Below are positions 52,477 to 60,811 of a stretch of 64,000 nt of DNA, piece by piece. Position numbers and translations under genes: made by a program. This DNA comes from Microbacterium kunmingense (GTDB lineage Bacteria > Actinomycetota > Actinomycetes > Actinomycetales > Microbacteriaceae): the NCBI RefSeq assembly GCF_023155745.1, contig NZ_JAKNUS010000001.1, positions 310,001-374,000 of the forward strand, in the 5' to 3' direction. A model generated the notes under the pieces. The model was not told where the DNA came from. It did no database searches and saw nothing but the letters and a program-made list of their open reading frames with translations. Position 1 is the stretch's first letter. Each line of letters starts with the position of its first letter.

Positions 52477-53402
52477 GCTCGCCCTCTTTCGCCGGCGGGC
52501 GCTCCGGCCCGGTTTTCGGTGACCCCGATGTGCAGATGCGTGGACCAGGTCATGCTCTCCCCGGGTGAGAGGTCGATCGCGCCGTCCGGGTACGCGGTGC
52601 CCGCGCCGTGCGGTGTCGTGGTCGGTTCGATACCGAGGGCGTGCACGGCCCCGTTCCAGGGTGCGTCCGGGCTCGCGCCCATCTCTTCCCAGAGCAGGGC
52701 GTGGGCGAGGCCCTCCCACGACACGGTCGCCCGAAGCGTCGGCCCGGTCACCGTGACGATGCCGGGGGAGGGATGCCGCAGGGCGGCCACCCGCGCCGGT
52801 GTGCGCCTGTCCACGTGTGCCCAATCCTCGCCTGGCCAGGCGGCCTGCCGTCCCGTCGGGCTGCCCGAGTAGTCGAGCTCGACGAGCGTTCCCGAGGCGT
52901 CGATCTGCAGTGTGTCGCCGGCGTCCACGACCGGGGCAAGGACTTCGCCGCCCAGGATCAGATGCTCGGCGATCCCGATCCGACGGCTCGCCTCGCCGCC
53001 GTTGCTGGCGGTCGTGACGGCCGCCAGCGTCCTCTCCCACACGCTCCACCGTCGGCGGATCGACAGACCTGCCTCATCGGCCCAGTGCAGTTCGACTTGT
53101 GTGTCATCGGTGTCGCCGACGCTCCATCGGTCCTGGGATGCGACACCGTGGAAGCTCTGCGCCGGTCGTGCATCCGGGTCGGGGGCGCCGGCGTTCGGGA
53201 AGCACAACTGCCATCCGCCCTTCCATCGACCGACCCACGTCGCCTCGTCAGGAGCGGCTCGGCCGCTGGCGAGCACCTCGGACGCCCAGGGGGTCTGTGC
53301 GAGCACCGACGCGCCGTCGACCGTCAATTCGGCGGCCACACCGCCGTGATCGGGCAACACGAGGGCGCGGGTGCTGCCGGCGGTGAGGGTGACGCGGTTC
53401 AC
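52473..53402 (-). CDS. Aldose 1-epimerase-family protein
   Basis: 309 residues of galactose-mutarotase-like beta-sandwich. Visible family features are GGWQLCFPNAGAPD near 63 and SFHGVASQDRW near 83 (the conserved His in FHG) and a C-terminal EPTTTPHGAGTAYPDGAI block near 260. It would interconvert anomers of a sugar or act on a related lactone step. Coupled by 4-nt overlaps to GntR upstream and SDR downstream. Confidence 0.8.
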   Translation of the reverse strand: MNRVTLTAGSTRALVLPDHGGVAAELTVDGASVLAQTPWASEVLASGRAAPDEATWVGRWKGGWQLCFPNAGAPDPDARPAQSFHGVASQDRWSVGDTDDTQVELHWADEAGLSIRRRWSVWERTLAAVTTASNGGEASRRIGIAEHLILGGEVLAPVVDAGDTLQIDASGTLVELDYSGSPTGRQAAWPGEDWAHVDRRTPARVAALRHPSPGIVTVTGPTLRATVSWEGLAHALLWEEMGASPDAPWNGAVHALGIEPTTTPHGAGTAYPDGAIDLSPGESMTWSTHLHIGVTENRAGAPAGERGRA

Positions 53403-54166
53403 GTGACAGTGTCGCCGCGCGATCCGCTGAGGGCTTGGATCAGAGCAGTCTTCCCGTCGAGAACGACGTCGAGCATCGCCTCGGCCGCGTGTTCGCCGCG
53501 TCCCCGGTGGATCGCGTGAAGGACGGCGGCGTGCTGCTCCACATCACCGGCGAACACCTCCTCGCCCGAGGCGGTCTGCTGCTGGACGCTGAAGCTGAGG
53601 TACATGAAGTCGGCGATGACCGCGCCGAACTGCCTCAGGAGGACGTTGTGGGAGGCGCCGTAGACGGCAACGTGGAAATCGACATCGGCGTGCGCGTAGC
53701 TCTCTCGATCGGCGGTGGCGGCGCGCATCGCGCTCAGAGCCGTCTCGAGCTTGCGCAGGTCCTCCATGCTCGCGCGTCCGGCCGCGAGCCGAGCCGCCTG
53801 GGGCTCCATGATCTGGCGCACCTCGACGAGATCTCGGAGGATGCTCTCCCCGCGGCCTTCGTCGCTGTGCCAGCGCAGGATGTCGGCGTCGAAGACGTTC
53901 CACTGCTCGGTGCGCCGCACCCGTGTGCCGATCTTCTGCCGGATGTCCACCAGACCTTTCGCTGCGAGCACCCGCATCGCCTCGCGCACCGAGGTCCTGC
54001 TCACCCCGTACGCCTCGGTCAGCTCCGCCTCCTTCGGGACCAGCTCCCCCGGAGCGTAGTCGCCGCGGATGATGGCGCGCCCGACCCCCTCGATCACGCG
54101 GCCCTGCAGACCACGCATCGTGTACCCCGAGCCGTGCTCGGGGTCGCGGGTCTCGGCCACCGTCAT
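53399..54166 (-). CDS. GntR/FadR-family transcriptional regulator
   Basis: 255 residues. N-terminal winged helix 18-90 with the recognition segment EAELTEAYGVSRTSVREAMRVLAAKGLV (quoted in parts: YGVSRTSVREAMRVL) and a C-terminal FCD ligand domain (about 105-240, with metal-binding Asp/His in DVDFHVAVYGAS and HAAVLHAI). Sugar-acid ligands are common for this group. It lies 4 nt downstream of the enolase-superfamily gene. Three copies of one 15-bp palindrome overlap promoters in this locus and are its likely operators. Confidence 0.9.
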   Translation of the reverse strand: MTVAETRDPEHGSGYTMRGLQGRVIEGVGRAIIRGDYAPGELVPKEAELTEAYGVSRTSVREAMRVLAAKGLVDIRQKIGTRVRRTEQWNVFDADILRWHSDEGRGESILRDLVEVRQIMEPQAARLAAGRASMEDLRKLETALSAMRAATADRESYAHADVDFHVAVYGASHNVLLRQFGAVIADFMYLSFSVQQQTASGEEVFAGDVEQHAAVLHAIHRGRGEHAAEAMLDVVLDGKTALIQALSGSRGDTVT

Positions 54167-54170
54167 CTCC

Positions 54171-55385
54171 TCACGCCTTCACGGTTGCCTTCACTTTAGG
54201 TGCGACCGGTTCGGCTGTGGGGCTGCGGAAGACGGCTTCGCCGTCGACGAGGATCTCCACGTCCCTCAGGTAGGGTCCGAGCGCGGCCAGATCGACGTCG
54301 ACGCCGAGCCCCGGCGCGTCGGGCGCATGGATCTCGCCATTGCGATCAGGACGCAGCTGCGTCGTCGAAATCGCCAGGGCCACCGGCTTCGGCTCGACGG
54401 GGAACTCGGCGATCCGATGATCGGCCATTCCCGCAAACGGTTGGAGAGAAGCGGAGAGGGCGAGGTGGGAGGTGAAGGTGTGATTGACGAAGGTCACCCC
54501 CTTCGCCACGGCGTGCTGTGCCACATCCCACGCCGGTCCGATCCCCCCGATGCGGGCCGCATCGATCTGGATGAAGCGAACCCCGCCGTAGTCGATGAGG
54601 TTCGTGGCCATGTGCACGGTGTGCGCCCCTTCGCCTCCCGCGATCCCGACAGTGCCGGCTCGGGCGGCGAGCTCGGCATACGCCCCGAATGCATGCGGCA
54701 CGAAGGGCTCCTCGAGCCAGGTGACCCGCGCCTCTTTCAGCGCGGCGAGACGCTCGGCGGCTCGCGCGGCGTCGTCGCCCCAGATCTGGCCGGCGTCGAC
54801 GAGAAGGATCCCGTCGTCGCCGAGCCCCTCCCGCGCCGCCACGAGATGATCGGCATCGATCCGGGCGTCGCCGGTGCCGAAAGAGCCCCAGCCGAACTTC
54901 ACCGCGCGGTATCCCGCTGCGACCTGATCTCGCGCACGTTGCCTCGTCGCGTGGGGGTCGGCGCCGAAGAGGAGGGAGGCGTAAGGGAGCTTCCCTTCCG
55001 TCGTGCCGTATCCGAGCATCCGCCAGACCGGTTCGTCACGGGCCCGGCCGAGCAGGTCCCACAGGGCGATCTCGATGCCCGACCAGGTGTGGGCGGCCTG
55101 GAGGAGGTCCATGCTGTGGCGCTCGACCAGGGAGGCGATGCGCCGGATGTCGGCGGGGCCGTCGAGGCGCTCGCCCATCACGCTGGCGGCGACGGGTTGG
55201 CAGACGCCGTGCGAGCGAGGCGTGATGAAGGCGGCGATGGAGGTCAGCGGGGATGCCTCGCACTCGCCCCAGCCCTCGTGATCGCCGGCGCGCACGCGGA
55301 CCAGGAGCGCGTCCTGGCTGCCGTCGGCTTCGAGAGTGACCTCGGGCATGGAGGCGTAGAAGAAGTCGACGGTGTCGATGTTCAT
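54171..55385 (-). CDS. Mandelate racemase/muconate lactonizing (enolase superfamily) enzyme
   Basis: 404 residues from ATG 55385, where homology begins (MNIDTVDFFYAS); the frame's 25 upstream codons are Arg/His-rich and unlikely. The barrel carries the superfamily features: VKFGWGSFG with the Lys near 180, metal ligands in LLVDAGQIWG, TWLEEPF and IAGGEGAH, and a C-terminal NHTFTSHLALS segment with the candidate catalytic His. Members of the group are acid-sugar dehydratases (galactonate, fuconate, rhamnonate) and racemases. First gene of its operon, next to a GntR repressor, mutarotase and SDR, which fits sugar-acid catabolism. Confidence 0.82.
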   Translation of the reverse strand: MNIDTVDFFYASMPEVTLEADGSQDALLVRVRAGDHEGWGECEASPLTSIAAFITPRSHGVCQPVAASVMGERLDGPADIRRIASLVERHSMDLLQAAHTWSGIEIALWDLLGRARDEPVWRMLGYGTTEGKLPYASLLFGADPHATRQRARDQVAAGYRAVKFGWGSFGTGDARIDADHLVAAREGLGDDGILLVDAGQIWGDDAARAAERLAALKEARVTWLEEPFVPHAFGAYAELAARAGTVGIAGGEGAHTVHMATNLIDYGGVRFIQIDAARIGGIGPAWDVAQHAVAKGVTFVNHTFTSHLALSASLQPFAGMADHRIAEFPVEPKPVALAISTTQLRPDRNGEIHAPDAPGLGVDVDLAALGPYLRDVEILVDGEAVFRSPTAEPVAPKVKATVKA

Positions 55386-55487
55386 CGGGCGTCCGTGTTC
55401 ATGAGGATGATGCCGCCTTCGCATCTCGGGGATGAGTGACCGGAGGCCTCGCGCGCACACAGCCTCACTGCGGTCTGCCGCCTCGTG

Positions 55488-55519
55488 TTACATCATATGT
55501 AACCCGGCTCTGAATGCAA
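55488..55519 (-). promoter_or_regulatory. Operator 1 and promoter of the enolase-GntR-epimerase-SDR operon
   Basis: The palindrome TTACATCATATGTAA (55488-55502) reads TTACATATGATGTAA on the minus strand. Its TATGAT (55497-55492) serves as a -10, with TTGCAT (55519-55514) as -35 and a 16-bp spacer. The perfect 6-bp arms mark it as a protein-binding site. Confidence 0.7.
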
Positions 55520-55545
55520 CTAGGTGGATAACCTGTCCGCAACAA

Positions 55546-55577
55546 TTCGTGGATTTCATCGTTCACGTATGATGTAA
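55546..55577 (+). promoter_or_regulatory. Operator 2 and promoter of the ABC operon
   Basis: TCACGTATGATGTAA at 55563-55577 matches the minus-strand form of operator 1 at 13 of 15 positions. TATGAT (55568-55573) is the -10 and TTCGTG (55546-55551) a weak -35 with a 16-bp spacer. Confidence 0.65.
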
Positions 55578-55755
55578 TCCTGTCACGCGGCGCCATCGGC
55601 CCGCGGACGATCGATGTGGATGGGACGATGATGTCGCAACGCCCGAGCAGTGGGGCCCGTGCCGTCGCTGCATGTTCGCCGTCGCCCTCTTCCGCGCGCT
55701 CCTCCCGTGAGCGGCGCCTGCCGCCCACGCGTTGCATCCAAGGAAGGACACAGCA

Positions 55756-57084
55756 ATGAACACACGCGCGCTCGGCGGGCTCGTTCTCGCCTCAGGGCTC
55801 GTCGTCTCGCTGGCGGCGTGCGCTCCCGCGGGGGGCGGTGAGTCCGGTGAACAGGAGCTGGTCATCTGGGACACCGGCATCCTCGGTCGCACCCTCGAGA
55901 GCGGTGAGGCCGACATGGAGAACTCGTTCATCGATCAGATGGCCGCCGAGTTCGAAGAGCAGAACCCGGGGCTGACCGTCACCGTGGTGCAGCAGGGCGG
56001 CGACATCTCCTCGAACGGGGCGCAGTTCCAGGCCGCCTCGATCGCGGGCGACGGGCCGGACATCCGCATCCAGTACGCCGGCGGACCGACCATCTCGTTC
56101 GCGGAGTTCTTCGAAGACCTCGAGCCGTACCTGACTCCCGAGATCATCGATTCGATGGCCGGGTTCAATGTGAACCGCGAGGACTTCGACCCCGAGGGCG
56201 CCATCCTCGGGATGCCGTACGGCGCCGGGAACCTGTTCACGGTGTTCGCGAACAACGAGATGCTCGAAGAGGCCGGGCTCGACCCCGCCGACCCGCCCAC
56301 CTCGTGGGAGGAGCTCATGGCCAACGGCGAGCAGATCGTCGAGAACACCGATTACAACGCGTTCTGGATGGCCAACCTCGAGGGCTACGTCGGCGCGTGG
56401 ATCATCAGCGCCCTCGTGGGCGGCGAACTGGGAGAGTCGGCGTTCACTCAGATGTACGCCGGTGAGATCCCCGTCGACGACCCGGCCATGGTGAAGGCCT
56501 ACGAGGCGTTCGCAGAACTCGGCGCCTCGGGCCTCACCAATCCCGACGCCGGACAGGTGTCCAACGGCGAGTCCACGGCGGGCTTCGTCGGTGGGGACGG
56601 CGCGTACTACATCGTCGGCAGCTGGGAGAACAACGGCATGTACGAGGCGTTCGGCGACGACGTCAGCGTGTTCTTCATCCCGATGTTCGAGGACGCGCCG
56701 TATCCGAACATGGCCGCAGGAGGCCCGGAGATCTCGATCTCGATCACCAACTACTCCGACCAGAAGGAGCTCGCGGGCGAGTTCCTGCAGTTCCTGGCCG
56801 AACCCGAGAACCAGGATCGGTTCGTCGAGCTGTACCAGACACAGGCCTCCAATCATCGGGACGCTGATCCGTCGCTCATCGAGAACCCGCTGCTGCAGCA
56901 GGAGTTCGAGCAGCTGCAGGAGGCCACCGACGGCGTCGTCTTCGCCTTCGACTCGGTGATGCCCCAGGCGACGATCGACCTCTTCTACCGAGTGAACGCC
57001 GGCGTCTTCCTGGGCACGATCACCCCCGAGGACGCCGTGCGCCAGCTGGCGGACTCCTACGCCACGGAGATCGCCAACCAGTGA
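55756..57084 (+). CDS. Family 1 sugar-binding lipoprotein (CUT1 ABC importer)
   Basis: 442 residues from ATG 55756 with AAGGAAGGA upstream; an in-frame ATG at 55732 is less likely. Signal peptide with lipobox LAAC (GLVVSLAACAPAG). The mature protein is a family 1 extracellular solute-binding protein (FEEQNPGLTVTVVQQ, LTPEIIDSM, FVGGDGAYYIVGSW, LQFLAEPENQDRFVEL). Likely binds an oligosaccharide. The stop overlaps the first permease by 4 nt. Confidence 0.92.
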   Translation: MNTRALGGLVLASGLVVSLAACAPAGGGESGEQELVIWDTGILGRTLESGEADMENSFIDQMAAEFEEQNPGLTVTVVQQGGDISSNGAQFQAASIAGDGPDIRIQYAGGPTISFAEFFEDLEPYLTPEIIDSMAGFNVNREDFDPEGAILGMPYGAGNLFTVFANNEMLEEAGLDPADPPTSWEELMANGEQIVENTDYNAFWMANLEGYVGAWIISALVGGELGESAFTQMYAGEIPVDDPAMVKAYEAFAELGASGLTNPDAGQVSNGESTAGFVGGDGAYYIVGSWENNGMYEAFGDDVSVFFIPMFEDAPYPNMAAGGPEISISITNYSDQKELAGEFLQFLAEPENQDRFVELYQTQASNHRDADPSLIENPLLQQEFEQLQEATDGVVFAFDSVMPQATIDLFYRVNAGVFLGTITPEDAVRQLADSYATEIANQ

Positions 57085-58034
57085 CTTCCGCCTTCGAAGG
57101 CTCGATGATGGGCGCCTCGGACCAGGCGCCCATCATCGAGGCCAGCGCTCAGAAGCACCGCAGACCCGGGGGCCTGCGCCGGCGTGACCGCCTCGTGGGG
57201 CTCGCGTCGGTGCTCCCCGCCTTCCTCGTGGTCGTCGGATTCATGGCCTTCCCCGTCGCGTTCGCGGTCTTCATCTCCTTCACCCGGACGAACGGTCTCA
57301 CCTTCGAATGGAACTGGTTCGCCAATTACACGGCTCTGCTGACCGACCCGGTCGTGCACCAGGTTTTCCTGAACAACCTGAAGTTCCTCATCTCGGTGCC
57401 GCTGGTCATCTTCGTCGCGCTCATCGTCTCGGTGCTGCTGTTCGAACGCGTGCGGGGGTGGCGGTTCTTCCGGCTGATCTTCTTCCTGCCGAACGTGTTG
57501 TCCGTCGCGGTCATCGGCATCATGTTCCGCAACGCCTTCGGGTACTACGGCGGTGTCAACCAGGCGCTGGCGCTGTTCGGTCTGGAGCCGGTGCAGTTCT
57601 TCACCGACGGCACGCTGGCGATCTCCGTCATCATCCTGGCCCTCGTCTGGTCGGGCTTCGGCTACCAGTCGCTCCTGCTGCTGGCGGGTCTGACCTCGAT
57701 CAACCCGGCCGTGTTCGAAGCGGCTGCCATCGACGGGGCGGGGTGGTGGAAGAGGCTCTGGTACATCACCCTTCCCAACATCCGTCGGGTTCTCGGCTTC
57801 GTCTTCATCATCAACGTGCTCTACACCTTCACATCGCTGTTCGGCTTCGTCTTCGTGATGACCGCGGGCGGGCCGGGCTTCGAGACCACCACGATCGACT
57901 ACCTCGTCTACCTCCGGGCCTTCTCCAGCAGCAATCTCGGGTCCGGTGCGGCGCTGGCGGTGGTGCTGTTCCTCTTCATCGGCATCCTCACCCTGATCCA
58001 AAACCGCGTGTTCCGCCTGCAGGAGGAGGACTGA
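57081..58034 (+). CDS. CUT1 sugar ABC permease 1 (MalF-like)
   Basis: 317 residues, GTG start overlapping the binding-protein stop. Six helices; the EAA loop EAAAIDGAGWWKRLW near 215 couples to an ATPase. Typical MalF/UgpA-like opening (LVGLASVLPAFLVVVGFMAFP). The stop overlaps the second permease ATG by one base. No ATPase gene accompanies the operon, so it probably uses a shared MsmK-like subunit. Confidence 0.93.
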   Translation: MTSAFEGSMMGASDQAPIIEASAQKHRRPGGLRRRDRLVGLASVLPAFLVVVGFMAFPVAFAVFISFTRTNGLTFEWNWFANYTALLTDPVVHQVFLNNLKFLISVPLVIFVALIVSVLLFERVRGWRFFRLIFFLPNVLSVAVIGIMFRNAFGYYGGVNQALALFGLEPVQFFTDGTLAISVIILALVWSGFGYQSLLLLAGLTSINPAVFEAAAIDGAGWWKRLWYITLPNIRRVLGFVFIINVLYTFTSLFGFVFVMTAGGPGFETTTIDYLVYLRAFSSSNLGSGAALAVVLFLFIGILTLIQNRVFRLQEED

Positions 58035-58876
58035 TGACCGACGTGGTGAGTTCGCGCCTGAGCAGCAGGCGCACGAGGTGGCCGATCTTCATCGCCCTGT
58101 GCCTGGTCGCGGTGTCGATCCTCTACCCGCTGTGGTTCGTGGTGATCACCTCGCTTCGGCCCAACGCCGACTACCTGCGCGATCCGTTCGGCCTGCCCGG
58201 CGAGTGGACGCTGTCGAACTACGTCACACTGGCCAATTCGTACGGCCTCGGTCAGGCGTTCCTCAACAGCATGTTCGTCACGACGGTGTCGGTGGTCATC
58301 GTGCTCATCCTGGCCACGATCGCCGGGCATGCACTGGCGAAGCTGCCGGTGCCGGGAGCGAAATACATCACCGCGACGTTCGTGTCCGTGATGCTCATCC
58401 CCGGCCCGGTGCTGATCATCCCGATCTACCTGCTGCTCGCCCGCCTCGGCCTCGGCGGCTACGCCGGGTTGATCCTGGTCTACGTCGCGACAGGGCTGCC
58501 GTTCGCGACGTTCTTCCTGACGCTGACCTTCCGCGGCATCCCCGACGAGGTCATGGAGGCGGCGCGCATCGATGGTGCGGGGCTGTTCCGCACCCTGTGG
58601 TCGATCGTTCTGCCCATGGGGTCGAGCGGCATCGCCACCCTGGCGGTGCTGCAGTTCCTCGGGGTGTGGAACGAGCTCATCTTCGCCATCATCCTCATCC
58701 GGGACCAGTCGATGTGGCTGCTCACTCCGACATTGGCGACGATCGGCGAGAGGTTCGTCACCGACCAGCCGCTGGTGTCGGCGGGTCTGTTCGTCACGGC
58801 GTCCGTGCCCCTGATCCTGCTCGCCTTCGCCTCGCGCTACATCATGCAGGGTCTGCAGGTGGGTGTCAGCCGCTGA
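58034..58876 (+). CDS. CUT1 sugar ABC permease 2 (MalG-like)
   Basis: 280 residues. Six helices and the EAA loop [15 protein letters not shown] near 180, followed by [38 protein letters not shown] near 25 is typical for MalG/UgpE proteins. One-base overlap with permease 1. Its last 11 nt overlap the 3' end of the convergent ThuA gene. Confidence 0.93.
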   Translation: MTDVVSSRLSSRRTRWPIFIALCLVAVSILYPLWFVVITSLRPNADYLRDPFGLPGEWTLSNYVTLANSYGLGQAFLNSMFVTTVSVVIVLILATIAGHALAKLPVPGAKYITATFVSVMLIPGPVLIIPIYLLLARLGLGGYAGLILVYVATGLPFATFFLTLTFRGIPDEVMEAARIDGAGLFRTLWSIVLPMGSSGIATLAVLQFLGVWNELIFAIILIRDQSMWLLTPTLATIGERFVTDQPLVSAGLFVTASVPLILLAFASRYIMQGLQVGVSR

Positions 58877-59600
58877 ACCAGCCTCGCGGGTGGTGGGTGG
58901 CGTCGAGGGGCAAGCCCCGTCCGGTCGGCGCCGCCCACCGAACACCGTTGGCGAGCACCCGCTGGATGTCGGGGTGGTGGTAGACCGGGTACTCCTGGTC
59001 GCCGGGGGAGAAGTAGAAGACCCGGCCCGCACCGCGGGTCCAGGTCGCTCCCGAACGGAACACCTCGCCGCCGGCGAAGGTGGAGAGGAAGATCAGTTCC
59101 TGCGGGACCGGGATGTCGAAGAACTCCCCGTACATCTCCTGCTCGCCGATGACGAGGGGATCGGGGATGCCCTGGGCGATCGGATGCCGCGGAGCGACCG
59201 TCCACACCACCTCGCGCTCGCCGTCGTTGCGCCACCGCAGAGAGCAGGTCGTCCCCATCAGGCGACGGAAGATCTTCGAGTAGTGACCGGAGTGGAGAAC
59301 GATGAGTCCCATGCCTCCGAGCACCGCCTCGTGGACCCGATCGACGACGGCGTCGTCGACGCCCTGGTGGTCCTCATGGCCCCACCAGAGCATCACGTCG
59401 GTGGCTTCGACCACCGCGGCGGGGAGGCCGTGCTCGGGCTGCTCCATCGTCGCGGTGGCGACCTCGACGTCGGTGCCGAGGTGGGCGCGAAGACCCGCGG
59501 CGATCGCCCCGTGGATGCCCTCGGGGTACAGCTCGGCCGGCCGGGTGCCCTCCCGACGCTCATGTCGGTTCTCGTTCCACACCGTCACGCGGATCGTCAC
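58866..59600 (-). CDS. ThuA-domain protein
   Basis: 244 residues. Class I glutamine-amidotransferase-like fold of the ThuA family: VWNENRHE at the start, [19 protein letters not shown] near 72, [14 protein letters not shown] near 97, and HPIAQGIPD near 138. ThuA proteins take part in trehalose and other disaccharide catabolism, often with Gfo/Idh/MocA oxidoreductases as here; the mechanism is poorly known. Overlaps the upstream oxidoreductase by 4 nt and the convergent permease by 11 nt. Confidence 0.88.
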   Translation of the reverse strand: MTIRVTVWNENRHERREGTRPAELYPEGIHGAIAAGLRAHLGTDVEVATATMEQPEHGLPAAVVEATDVMLWWGHEDHQGVDDAVVDRVHEAVLGGMGLIVLHSGHYSKIFRRLMGTTCSLRWRNDGEREVVWTVAPRHPIAQGIPDPLVIGEQEMYGEFFDIPVPQELIFLSTFAGGEVFRSGATWTRGAGRVFYFSPGDQEYPVYHHPDIQRVLANGVRWAAPTGRGLPLDATHHPRGWFSG

Positions 59601-60688
59601 AGCGTCACCTCTTTCCCTTCGGCGGCGGATCGGTAGCAGGCATCGATGATCTCGGTGCGGTGGAGGGCGAATTCACCGTGGTGCCCGGCCCAGTCGCCCG
59701 AGCGGACCACGTTGATGAACTCGGTGATGACGAGGCCGTGCTCGCCCCCGGGGACGGTCACGGCGGGGCGCATCGTGACGGGGGCGCCCGCCTCCTGCCG
59801 GTAGACCCAGAGCGTGTCCTGCGGCTTGTAGCGCGGGACGAAGAGGCGAAGACCACCGTCGACGCCGAGGAGCTCGATCGAGATGTCCTCGTCGTCGGTC
59901 GTGTGACCGGCCCAGCTGATCTCGAGCGCGACGCTGGCGCCGTTCTCCAACCGCAGCAACGCCGACACGAGGTCCTCCACCTCGAAGCGGCCCGAACCGG
60001 CCATCTGCTCGCGGTTGTCCATTGCGCCGTAGCCGGCGCGTCCGAGTTCGCCGTGCGCGACAGCGCTGACAGCGACCACCCGAGGTTCGCCCATGAGATA
60101 CAGCAGGGAATCGAGGACGTGCGGCCCGAGGTCGATCAGGGCGCCGCCCCCCGCCAGATCCCGAGAGGTGAACCAGGAAGTCAGGCCGGGGATGCCCGAT
60201 CGCCGCTTCCAGGAGGCCCGGGCGTGGTAGATGCGCCCCACACCCGTCTCCTCCAGGTAGCGATGGGCCCACTGCACGTCGGCCCGGCGGCGGTGGTTGA
60301 ACGCCACCTCGAGCACCCGGTCGTTCTCCGTCGCGGCAGCGACCATCGCCCGCGCGGCCTCGGATGTGATCGCCAGCGGCTTCTCGCAGAACACGTGCTT
60401 GCCCGAGCGAAGCGCCGCGATCGAGATCACGTCGTGCAGGGCGTTGGGCGTCGCGACGCTGACGATGTCGATGTCATCCCGGCCGACGATCGACTCCCAA
60501 TCGGGATAGACGTCGGCGACGCCCCAGGCGGCGGAGAGGGCTGCCAGGCGGTCGGCCTCCTTGCCGGCGACGGCGACGACCTCCACGCCGGGGATTGCGC
60601 GGTAGGCCTCGCCGGCGGTGGTCCCGGCGTATCCGGTGCCGACGATACCCACGCGAAGGGGTGCGGGGGTCAGGGGAGAAGAGGTCAC
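59597..60688 (-). CDS. Gfo/Idh/MocA-family oxidoreductase
   Basis: 363 residues from GTG 60688 (GGAG 5 nt upstream); the frame extends 12 codons more. N-terminal Rossmann motif [15 protein letters not shown], the conserved HVFCEKPLA (Glu-Lys-Pro) near 95, and the C-terminal alpha/beta domain with [14 protein letters not shown] near 180 containing the His/Asp pair. Members oxidise or isomerise sugars at the 1 or 3 position. Forms a two-gene operon with ThuA, matching known ThuAB-type 3-keto-glycoside pathways. Confidence 0.9.
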   Translation of the reverse strand: MTSSPLTPAPLRVGIVGTGYAGTTAGEAYRAIPGVEVVAVAGKEADRLAALSAAWGVADVYPDWESIVGRDDIDIVSVATPNALHDVISIAALRSGKHVFCEKPLAITSEAARAMVAAATENDRVLEVAFNHRRRADVQWAHRYLEETGVGRIYHARASWKRRSGIPGLTSWFTSRDLAGGGALIDLGPHVLDSLLYLMGEPRVVAVSAVAHGELGRAGYGAMDNREQMAGSGRFEVEDLVSALLRLENGASVALEISWAGHTTDDEDISIELLGVDGGLRLFVPRYKPQDTLWVYRQEAGAPVTMRPAVTVPGGEHGLVITEFINVVRSGDWAGHHGEFALHRTEIIDACYRSAAEGKEVTL

Positions 60689-60753
60689 GTGTGCTCCGTC
60701 TGTGAAATGGATTGATCGTACCAAAGTGGGTCACTGACGCCGGGACCTCCCGC

Positions 60754-60788
60754 TTGACGAGCGTTCGGTCGTGTTAGATATGATCTAA
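60754..60788 (+). promoter_or_regulatory. Operator 3 and promoter of the GH36-GH38 operon
   Basis: TTAGATATGATCTAA (60774-60788) is a palindrome that differs from operator 1 (TTACATATGATGTAA) by one symmetric pair. Its TATGAT (60779-60784) can serve as -10 to TTGACG (60754-60759), although the spacer is long (19 bp). The site also lies about 85 bp upstream of the divergent oxidoreductase gene. Confidence 0.65.
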
Positions 60789-60811
60789 GAATCCCCGCCA
60801 CCCTGAGGACG

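Larger units (their letters stand above)
55386..55755. other. Divergent control region of the glycan locus
   Basis: 370 nt without a credible gene. It is locally AT-rich around 55486-55580 and holds two copies of the GntR-type palindrome, one over a minus-strand -10 and one over a plus-strand -10. The rest (55580-55740) appears to be an untranslated leader of the binding-protein gene, of about 170 nt, with no clear hairpin. Confidence 0.7.
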
